Assembly (NCBI RefSeq): GCF_037042905.1
Contig: NW_026974140.1
Location: forward strand, 17,038,001-17,102,000
Length of the DNA stretch: 64,000 bases
DNA from: Lytechinus pictus
Taxonomy: Eukaryota > Echinodermata > Echinoidea > Temnopleuroida > Toxopneustidae
Direction of reading: 5' to 3'
The position numbers were made by a program, and so were the translations under genes. The first letter of the stretch is position 1, and each line of letters starts with the position of its first letter. Below the pieces are notes generated by a model that did no database searches, had not been told where the DNA came from, and saw only the letters and a program-made list of their open reading frames with translations. Of this stretch, positions 46,203 to 57,700 are shown one piece after another.

Positions 46203-46882
46203 ATATACTTGATGGGGGGCAGTGTTTCATAAAACTTGTTATAACAAATTTGCAATATCAGTTTAAAGCTACTGAAATCTTTCAATTTAATTTGCTGATG
46301 TTAAAGTTGTAATATAAATTGTTGATTTGTTATTATTATATAACAAGTTTTTTTCTGAAACATCACCTTTGGTAGTGTTTCATGAAGAGTTTTGTTGGTA
46401 ATATTGAACTGACAGGTGTTATAAGCTACTGGAAATCCTTGCATCTGATTAGCTGAGAGTACGTTAATCAGTGCAAATCACTGACTAAACTCTTCATGAA
46501 ATGCTACCCAAAATTCCTATCATACAAAACCTTTCATTATTGTTGAAAAGGAATATCAAAGTTACTTTTACCTAATTACTAAACATATGATAACTCAAAA
46601 TTTAAATTTCAAACTTGTAAAATCCCTATACTTTAGCAATTGAATGAATATTAAAAGGTTCATTTTCTCTTTGGTCAGACATCGTTTGAGGTTTAATTCC
46701 TAGTGCAGATTGATATCACTCTGATCCTCCTGGGTCCCGTTTCATAAATGATTGTTACAGTAATACATGAAAAATTTCTATGACAAATTTTGAATCAACC
46801 AATCAAATTGCAGGATTTCAGTAGCTTCAAACTGATATTGCAATTTTGTTATTATAACAAGCTTTATGAAACGGGACCCAGA
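46203..46882. mobile_element. Cluster of three 'GTTTCATAA' MITEs
   Basis: Three short elements follow one another: 46,203-46,376 (GTGTTTCATAAAACTTGTTATAAC ends in reduced form), 46,372-46,508 (AGTGTTTCATGAAGAGTTTT, with ACTCTTCATGAAATGCT), and 46,731-46,880 (GGGTCCCGTTTCATAAATGA with GCTTTATGAAACGGGACCC). All carry internal CAATCA(G/A)AT-like and AGTAGCTT boxes, so they are one superfamily at different ages. Confidence 0.65.
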
Positions 46883-47423
46883 TCTGTTTCCTAATACACC
46901 CTGTGATCTTTGATTGAGTACAAATTTGCATAGTGTGTAATACCCTTTTTTTTACAAATAATATACATCCATTATATGCTATATAACATAGCCAATACTG
47001 TCAGAAAACAATTTCAGAGTGTTATTTTTCCCTAGGAACTTGGTGAGCCACAGGTTTTTAAGCATGTTAATAAGACTTAGCCCTTTATAATATGGCAAAC
47101 TCTTTCAGAAAAGTGTTCATAAATGTCAGGCATCAGATCCTACAAAGCATTTCATGGGCCCAATTGTCTGGGGACAATAGTGACTCTATAATGCTTGTGC
47201 ATGGGCCCATACATTTCTTAGTCATACATGTAGTTGATGCTGGATAAGCTAGTGAATGTGATTAGACTTTTTACAGTGATAGTTTTATTAATTGATAGCC
47301 AGCCTTACTGAGCTCCTGATATTTCCTTGGCCAGTATATATAAAAAAACAGGAGATGGTTGTAAACAAAACAAGATTATATCCTATCTACAGAAAAAAAT
47401 TATAGACCTATGATGATGACTGT

Positions 47424-47544
47424 TCATGCAATAGATTCTGTCTTTATGTCACTGAAATGTAGTTCAACACTGAATAAATCGCTGTATATCTTCTTTGCTT
47501 TACTCTTGTGAGGATTATCAAGCTCATCCCGGGGTAGAAAAAAC
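47424..47544 (-). CDS. VSP exon 15, with stop
   Basis: Acceptor TTTTTATTTCCAG. Residues 456-495: [28 protein letters not shown], then TESIA-TGA. The FSVELHFSD strand closes the C2 domain as in PTEN. A possible AATAAA (TTTATT on plus) is at 47,283. Confidence 0.92.
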
Positions 47545-50500
47545 CTGGAAATAAAAAAATAACAATACAAGTCATTCCATTCGGTTTCGTTCTCAATTTA
47601 CGTTTAAAATAATTGAAGATATACGAGCAAGAATATGATAACCTAGATTTCCATAAATGTAATTTGCTAAGACCTGTAAGGTATAATTAATTATGAAAAC
47701 CCATAATTGATTGCATTAATCCTATTTCAGATAAAAAGTGAAAATCAGATGTTCAAGTCTCCAGGCTTTTACCTGAATATAGGTAATGACAATTTCAGCC
47801 TTTTTCGGTGTCAGTGAGTAAAACTGGCATCCATGGATAGTACCATAGCTTGACTCTAAGTAAACTAAAAGAAGACACTTATTCCTTTTTATATAAGTAA
47901 ACCCACAATCATAAATGGTAAATCATGGGGGATTGAAATCATTTGCATGATAATTTCTTGGCTTATTATCAGATGAAATCACTATTGTTAGACTAAACAT
48001 GGTAAAGGAACTTTTATAGTACGTTCTCATGTATAGAGGCTAATTTTCACTTATACGGGGGCCTTTTCCCTCGTTAATTTTTTTTTCTGCCCATACCTGT
48101 TATCTGTGATGAACGCTGTATGGAACCAGAAGAAGAAAGCACAATTATCATAGTCCTCAGGTACTTTCTGTAAGAATCAAAGAAATTAGGATATGCAAAT
48201 AATTAGATTCTGATTAAAAAATAATGGAAACAACGATCTTCTGTAAAAATTTAATATCATTCGCAGGCACATGTTAATAAGATAAAACAAACGAAATAGT
48301 GTATTATACTTCTCAGAATTGCAGATTAAAATGTATTTCTGTTTTAAATTGATAATTGAACCTTTTAAAAAAAACAAAATCAATGTTAAACAGAAAGATG
48401 ATTGATTAAACTCTTTACCCAATATATTATATATAAATGTCAAGATGAATATACTTGATTTGAAAAGTGAAAAGAATATAAACAAAAATCATGAAAGAAC
48501 ATGAGTTTGGTTTTTACCCATGGCAAACTATATTTCTATATACTCTACTATACTAACCCTGCTTGTTGATTTGAATCTGATTTTGACATCACCATGAAGT
48601 AGAGGACAGTGCGTGATACGAGCTGATAGCGTGTCAGAAGAATGATCATATATACTCTGAGAGGGGTAAACATACATAAAAACAATAAACATTCTCAGAT
48701 GTATCGTTTAAACATATGAGGAAATGTAGAATCACCTGTAAATCCAGTGGCAGCGCTACAGGGTGGGCAGGGGGCGGCCACACTATGTTTTTTTTTTTCA
48801 AGTACAAGTTGTGAAAAAAACGGGGAAACAAGAATAATAGAAGGAAATAGAAGAAAGGAGAAAGAAAGCTAACAGAAAAGAGACACGAGTCATGTACATG
48901 TATAACTCTTAAAAAATATGATATCATTGAAGTCTTCTACTTGGCTCCTTACCAATAAACCTTGCACAACAGTCCATGCTTAAATAGTCTCAAATGAAGA
49001 AAACAAAAGTTGGCAGGACCGGCAAAATAATCAAACTAAACTTAAATTTTATAATGATAAAGAGGTAAAGATTACATAAAGATCAAGATGAGAGTATGAC
49101 TCAAAGAAAACTACTGAATAGCAGAGCTTGTATTTTAAATGTTTTTTATATTAATAAAAATAGCCTACATCAATGATAGATATCATGCAACGGAAGGGTG
49201 CTAATAAGTTTTCAAATTCAAATACTTTGCCGAAATATCATCATGATTATTTGTCAATGTGTTTGCTGTCAATCTATCATGCGCCCGTCCAGGTAATTTA
49301 ACTTTAATAGACTCTCTTACAAATAAAAGGGTCCGGTGCACTGCAAAAACTCGGGTGTTGATTTAACACCAGCCCGGAATCTATATATGTCCACACCAGA
49401 GAAGTATTGAAACAACACCAGTTTGGAATCAAACCGATGCGGTTTTAATACTAATCTGGTGTTAGACATAAACTAAACTGGTGTTGTTTAACACTTCTCT
49501 GGTGTGGACATATATGATTCCAGGTTGGTGTTAAATCAACACCAGTGTTTTTGCAGTGTGTGATTCATGAAATTGAAGCCAAATTGTGATAAATGTTGAA
49601 ATATCTTTTAATAGTGAAAATGTGAGCCAATATTTAAAATAAATAAGAAAGATTCGTTCTTCAATCGTTTTACTTTCTCCCCACTTGATAACATTATAAT
49701 ATAATATATATATATAATATATAGGCCTTATTAGGAAAGTGTTTTCAAGCTGATGTAAAGTTATCGACAATATTGATATGTCATCTTAACGGGGATTTCC
49801 AAACTAATATGCACATAGTATTTTGCCGTAGGGATGTAAAGAAATCGGAATAACATTATTGGAACTTAATGTGTCTATTTAGACTAACCTGACAATTGAG
49901 TCCATTTTCAAATCTGCCATCAAAGACCTTCATGTTGTTTGTGATGATTTCAAAATAAAGATCCCTGCCATCTCCTTTACCTAAACCTGTACATAAAATG
50001 GAAAGAGGAACAATATTAGCCCCAATTTCGGATATTCAAGTTTCTTCAATGTAATTCCTTTTATGTCAATTTGATATATTTTTCTGTTAATGAAGCAATC
50101 AAAAACATGTACATGAATGAAAAATATAATCAATATGATAATAGGAAACCCGATAGATGGAACAAGATTTGTGATTTATTCCTTCCAGAAATTAAATAAC
50201 CTCATGCAAGTTTCATTTTTAAAATAGCGTTATTTCATAAATAGACCCTATATTCCATTTGCATAGATATTTCTCGGGATACAGTCCGTTGTCTATGAAA
50301 TGATAATACTTTACTTTGAAATTCCGTTGACCTGTATATTCACAAAAAATATTTAGGCAAAATTGATTTTGATTTTTACAAATGACTTAAATCTGAATAG
50401 TCAATAGCAGGAGCGGCGTGCATTTGTTTTCAAGCAGTGAAAAGATGAAAAAAGCGGAAGAAAAGATGATAGTAAACTTTGAGGGGGAAAAAGGAGAGGT

Positions 50501-53500
50501 ATGGGACGCGTTAATCTATATAGCCCTTGTTACTAAACAGAGAAAATATAACATCCCCTGTTTGGGACCGCCCCTGGTAAATGGGATTCTTAAAACAGTT
50601 TTCATTCCGTGAGCATGAATTGAACAATAAATAAAATTATTATTGCCACCATTTTTCGAAAATCATTAGAAATAATTGTCATATCAGTGGTTTTAATTTG
50701 ATATTGAATAAATCAGATTTCTTATTGGCATTATGTATTTCAAATCATTATCAAATATGGTCCCAGCAAATTTATGAAACATCTTCGAGATTTTAATATC
50801 TTACCGGCTAGATTTCTTATCCTGATATTCTCTATAATAAGATCCTTTGGTTCAGGGATTCTTCCTTCATATTTGAATTTTACTTGTTCAAAGTAATGGA
50901 CATAGCGACTCTGTAAGAGGAAGAGGAAGAAACGAATATGTCAATGAAACTTGTAAAAATTAAAAAGTAGATATTTCTTAATAACAAATTACAGTATTTT
51001 TGAGTAATGCTCTATTCCAGTGCTTGAAAATAGAAAGCAAACAAGAGAAATACAGTGACAATTGATTCTATTCATTTCATCAGAACTTATCGTAATGAGG
51101 AGACGAATCCATACATTTATCTTTTTCTAATTTTAAGACATAATAATAATATGAGCTGATTTGGCCCATCTACTAAGGGGACATCCAATTTGAATAATTG
51201 CAATATAATATTGGAAAATCATTACATTCTTACAAAATGTAAGCAGTACGTTTTTATGAAGTTGTAATTTTACATCACTGTTAACATTTTTAGATTTTGT
51301 TCAAAAGAATATTTTTCTAGATCTTCCTACAGTATCAATCATTAAAAAATAACTTAGAATTGATTTAATTACTTTTATCTGCATAGAAAAAAACTCTATC
51401 TTGAAATATACTTTTTAGCACTTTTGGAAGTGATTCACCTCTCCGTAAGATCTATATTAAAACAAATTGATCGTATGGAATCTTGTTTCTATACCTGGCT
51501 TGGCGTTTGAACTCCTTGGAATTTATCTCCTTCATCTAAATCAGTTCTTCTGCTTCCAAAGAAATCTAGGCTTTCCTGGAGGGACCAAAAGTTGGAGAAT
51601 ATACATCATTCACATTAGATCGTTAAGGTGTGCAATTACAAATTAAATACTTGGAATCAAACAATCTATTTCATTACCCGATGCTTATCTAACATATTAG
51701 CGATATGATATCAACCAAGGTCCTTAAAAAAAATTGTTTACAAAAGGATGTGAATTTTTCTGGTTTAAAATAATTTTCCGAGATAATCTTTACAAGATTT
51801 AAGCACTTAACAGCAAATTTGAATACTATAGAAGTAGCAAAAGTAGTTGCAGCAGCAGCAGCAGCAGCAGCAGTAACAGTAGCAGCAGCAGCAGCAGCAG
51901 TATAATGCATAGCACTATATCTACTGAAAATCAATCACACCTTTGCTGTATGAAACGCCTCGCTCTCTAGTAACCACGTGCACACTGCCGTTCCTGTTCG
52001 ACCTGCAATCAGAAATACAATAAAATTAAAAGAAATAATGTAATGATATTTAAAAAAATGGATGACAACATTGAAGAGTGAAGGCAGTAGTCTCTAAATT
52101 TTGTTCTGATTTCCACTTAGTGTTTGATTGCAGAATTCTGATTATTCCTGGACGTTTTCAACGAAAGTGTCTATTTTTTTGCGTTATTAATAAATTATAT
52201 ACCAAATTATTTTTTCAGTAACAATTCAAATGATAATTTGAAAATGTTCATAAGATAATGATCCAGGACTGTTTCATTTCAGTATCTTATTCGCAGTCTC
52301 AATGAGTTCGGTTGTTTAAGGTCAAGTCCACCCCAGAAAAATTTTGATTTGAATAAATAGAGAAAAAACAAACTAACATAACACTGAAAATTTCATCAAA
52401 ATCGGATGTAAAATAAGAAAGTTATTTTAAAGTTGTTTATTTTTCACAAAACAGTGATATGCACAATTCAGTGACATGTAAATGAGACAATCGATGATCT
52501 CCTTCACTTACTGTTTATTTGTTTATTGTTTGAATTATACAATATTTCATTTTTTACAGATTTGAAAACAAGGACTAACTTGACTGAAATAGATAGTATT
52601 AATCAATGCTAATTCCACATGTTCGCAAGGAATTGATCGTTGTTTCACTTGACAATGAGGAGAAAATTAGAATATTTCATATTTCACATAATAAAATACA
52701 AAAAAAATAGTGAGTGGATGACGTCATCAGTCTCCTCATTTGCATACCGACCAGGATGTGCATATAACTATTTTGTAAAATTAAGCAAAATTTTGAAATG
52801 TCATAACTTTCTTATTTTACATCCGATTTTAATGACATTTTCAGTGTTACGGTTGTCGGATTTTTCTCTTTTTTTATTCAAATCAACTTTTTGTTGGGTG
52901 GACTTGTCCTTTAACAATAAGTAGAACTCCTTTTCCCATTATGATAAATTCCATTTACTTACCCTTTCCTCCTTTACAGTGAATAAAGATGACATTCTTA
53001 GGATCTGCTTCCATCCATTCTTTAGCAATCTTACTGAATCTTAACAATTCTCTGTGTTTAAGAAAAAAAAAGAATATGAATATATGTATAATGTCAATCA
53101 ATCTATCAAAAAAGTGGAAAGACGAAAAGGGGTCTAACAATAATTAAATATACTAAAACAAAACTCTATTTGTCATCTGCTAAAGGGATAAAGTAATTTT
53201 TGAGCAGTTCACATTTACTTTGAAGTTCTTTGAAGAAAATCTAATGAAAAAAAAGTAAATTCAGAGTTCAGACTACATTTAAAACAGCATTGTTAATTCA
53301 TATACCCCTTCGGTATTTATGTGTTATTTATTCCTTCGTTGCTTCCATTTTTGCCAATTATAAATGGGGCATAGTGAACTTATTCATGCTTTGTTGATCT
53401 TGGGGAGCGTTTAAAAAAAACGTCTTATTAGTGACTCTCAGTGACAAATTTACTCACAACCAATCAGATACAAGTATTTCAGTAGCTTGAAACGGTTGTC

Positions 53501-54728
53501 GTTGAATATGAATGATAAATTGCTTCATGAAACGTTTACCCGATCGCTAGAAATCAGCAGGGTGGCAGCGGTGGGATATCCGCCAGCTCAATTGACTCTC
53601 ACACTTATTCTCCACTTCAGGATTTCTCCTTTTAGCTACGTCCTTCTTTCTCTCCTTCAGTCTTTCTCTATATCATTTTCTAACTCACCCCCCCCCCCTC
53701 TATCTCACAATGTCGCACACCCTCTCACACGCACACACACCCAACCAAAACATAGATAACCATCTATTTCTCTTCCTGAATCAAAACCTCTCTTACGCCC
53801 TCGTGCTCACCCCTCTCTTTCTCTCACACACACACACATTCACACACAAAAAAGGGACACAAACACACACACTCTCTCTCTCACAAATACGCGCACGCAC
53901 AAGCACCCCATACACACACCCGCACACACTGAAATTAAAGTCTTTCTCAAGCTCTCACATCATGTAAAAGTTTACCATACAGTGATATCATTGATAAAAA
54001 ATATGTAACTTGTGAATTATCCACTCACTCTAGTTTAGGTACATTGTGATCATCTGTTTGAACTCTGATGACCTGATGATTGAAGTAAGATTCATCATAA
54101 TGTCTCTCACCTGTAAAATGATTAAATTTTCAAGATGAAAAAGATATAAATCTTTTAAACATACATATTTTTTAATAATGAATAAATTCTAATAATGACA
54201 TGAGATATTGTATAACACCTGTTTCCCAAAACAATGGGAACTGGAGCACCGTGGATTTAGTATAGCTTTTAATAAAGGAAATTGTTATGATAGTTGGGCT
54301 TTTTGTTTGTCAACCGTTTTCACTTCATGTTATTTCAATACTGTATTTCGATATATTATTCATGTGGCTTTCTTTCTTTCCTCTCTCTCTAAAGCTCTAT
54401 AGCTTTATCTATCTTATTACGTATAAATTACGTATCAATTTTAGACTGACATGATTTCATGTTATATTAGGAGACAGAACTTTACCTCACCCCTTTCATC
54501 TCTCACAAACGTATATACATCCATATAAATACACACACAATTAGATCGTTCGTATTTTGTCAATTTGTACTCTTTTTCTTATGCTGTATTGTGCATATAT
54601 TTCTTTATTTTATGCCCTGTGTAAATATAATGTATATTTCACATTAATTTTTAACCATTATGTTGCTGAAAGAGCTGAAACAAACAACTTTCTACTACTG
54701 CTGCTGCTGCTGCTGCTACTACTACTGT

Positions 54729-54767
<39 letters not shown>

Positions 54768-57700
54768 ATAATAATAATAATAATAATAATAAACTTTACT
54801 AGTACGACTAACTTACATCATCATCATCATCACCACCGCCAACAACATCATCATCAGTATATTCATAACCACCATCATCATGATCATCATCATCGTTGAT
54901 TTTGCATCATGCCTATTCAATAACTTACTACAGAGATTGAAGACTTTATAATGGTCTGGATGCTTTGTGTTTAGAAATCGTGATACTTCAGATATTGGGT
55001 TCCTATAGATTGACTGTTTTCCAGATGAAGGAAACGATGATGCTATGATTCGATCTGAAAGACGGAACAAAGTATACAAAATAGAATAAATATATCGATA
55101 AAATATAGGAACTGAAAAATGTTTGATTGTACATCAACTTTAGCGCCAACTTTAACACCAACGCAACAAAATAGTGGCGTGCTTTCAAAATATTATAATG
55201 TCCTAGATCTACTCTTTAATGGTAAGATGTGATTCATCAAAAGATGGAACAATGATGAGAAATCTGAATCTGCTTTAAAATAACTCTACACAAAATTTTG
55301 AAGTTCATCAAAAGCAGAGCACAGCCGACTACTAGAGTTTAATACGTCCTTTGTGCATAAAACAATCTGAAAATCGGATATGAGAGGGAGGGGGGGGGGG
55401 TACAAATCGAAATCAGAATAAATCTGAGATGTCGTATCCTAGTAAATTTTCTTCCCTGCGGCAATCAGGAAAACGACAATTTTCAGAACAAGTGTGCAAG
55501 GTATATAGGTTAAATAGGGTTTATATAGCTCACTATTCCGAAAGTTCGATATCCCGAAGGTTCGTTATTCAAAAGTTTCGATATTCCGAAGGTTTAGTTA
55601 TCTATAGGTTTATAATCCAGGAAAAGAAAAAAAAGAATCGTTATTCCGGATGTTCATTTCTCCGAAAGCGAATAAGGTCCGCTATTTCGAAGGTTTGATA
55701 TAGGCCGAAAATGAAGCAAGGTTTGTATAGTTCATTAGTTATTTTCGTAATTACGATCTTTTATTTCATTTTCGGACTTATGAACCGTAGAAATAATAAG
55801 CCTTATATTCTTTTCGGATTAACCGTAACTGAGCCACATAAGTTCAGATTAACGACCCCTTGTTTTATTTTAGGAATATAACAATATAACGATATAGTCT
55901 TGGTGTGTTTCGGAATAACGAATATTCGTTGTCCGGATTTTGTTTTTCTCAGTCAGTATACCAGTTATGATTAAGATTCTTAACTTACCAGTTACATAAG
56001 TTAGATCGAGATCAAAGCCATCTTGCAAATATCTTCTTTTATTTTCAGAAACCTGAAATTTTTAAAGGTAATCAAAATAATTTGTAAACCTAGTCAGACC
56101 AAGTCAATATAAACAGATTCCATTATAACTTTATAATGATCATTTAGTTGAAAGAATGGATCATTAATCATATTCCTGTTCTTGTAGCTAGTAATAACTT
56201 CAATAAAGAATGATAAAAATATAAATATCAATATAAATATTCCTTATACATGTATACCTAAATATTAGGCCATTCAAATACAATCATGCTTGCCATGGGT
56301 GGTGATCTGGGGGGGGGGGTGTTTCCCCTCAATCTTGTACAACAACTTAACACGCTTTTGGGAGAGAGTCATCTCTTCCCAATAGATGGACCAAAAATCT
56401 CACGAAATTGCCGCACACAATGCCTTTATCATAAACGATGATGGAGAATAATTTTTTTACCTCCCCACATTGTATATCGTCACATCATCTATGCCCTCAC
56501 ATCACATACACTATCTGTTAATGGTGTCATCTTTGTAACATCCAAATAATGATTACTCATGCAAAAGCATTATCATAATATGATTACAACAAAACATTGG
56601 AAGTTGTGCTGCGTCACGGATTCTCCATACAATAATGAGAGTAAATTAGATTGCAAGCTTACCAACTTCCTCGAGGCTTTTGCAACATGCCTTCTTTCAC
56701 TAATAAGTCTGCCAAACATCACCACTCTTAGTACACGACACACCATGATAATTCTGGTATAAACAAGAAAAATATATTATTTGTTAAAAAAAGTAAATAG
56801 AAATATAAACAACATCAGTTAAGTTTTAAACGCTTTAAGTTAGGAGATTAATTATGAAAACAAGACCTAATCGAATTATGACAGCAAATGCGAATCATAC
56901 ACTCTTAAAAATGTTGGGCAACATACTGTCCACAGAACAATTGGTTAAAACTTTGTCCAATTCTGGGTAGTTTTAAAACAATAATGTGTGCTTTGGGTGA
57001 AAACTACACCGTATTGGTTAAAAACTACCCAGAGTCGGATAGATTTGTTAACCAATTGTGTGGACAGTATTGTTGCCCAACATTTTTAGAGTGTATTATT
57101 TGTAAATAGTGCCTCGAATTCACAAGTTGTGAAAACGGAAATCTCTTAGAACGTGATTTTGATTATTAATAGATGTATTTTTGATGGTTGAATAATAAAC
57201 CTATGCATTATGTACAGTTATTCCAGTCGTATTTTATACAAATTACGTATAAATTATCATTGAATTAATAGATATAATGGCGCATGTATGATTGGGGATG
57301 ATATACACATGCATATAAACAGACATGTGTAGTTGAAATGAATATATAAAACAGTTGTAAATGATATGTCCTATCATGGTTTCAAATGACTTTCTATCTA
57401 AGCAATCAGCTGATATTAATCAACACGAAAATCCAAACGTTCCCTTTTTGTGGTTTATACCGACAGAAATTATATTTTCTGTAGGTATCCCAGTATACAA
57501 GAATTTTATGGAGTGTCTTGCCAACTCTTCTCTAAAAGGAAATAACTTAATAATGCGATGAAAATATTTTCCATAAAAATATTTTTTTGATAAAATGTGA
57601 AGAATATGAGGATGAAATAAAAATCAATTAATTGTTGGTCCACTGTTGTCATGGATATTAAAGATGAAGATGTTACCTAGCATTCCGTAGAAGCTTGGAT

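Noticed and set aside
54557..54899. Leu/Thr/Asn/His homopolymer frames
   Set aside because: Translation of a compound trinucleotide microsatellite inside a VSP intron.
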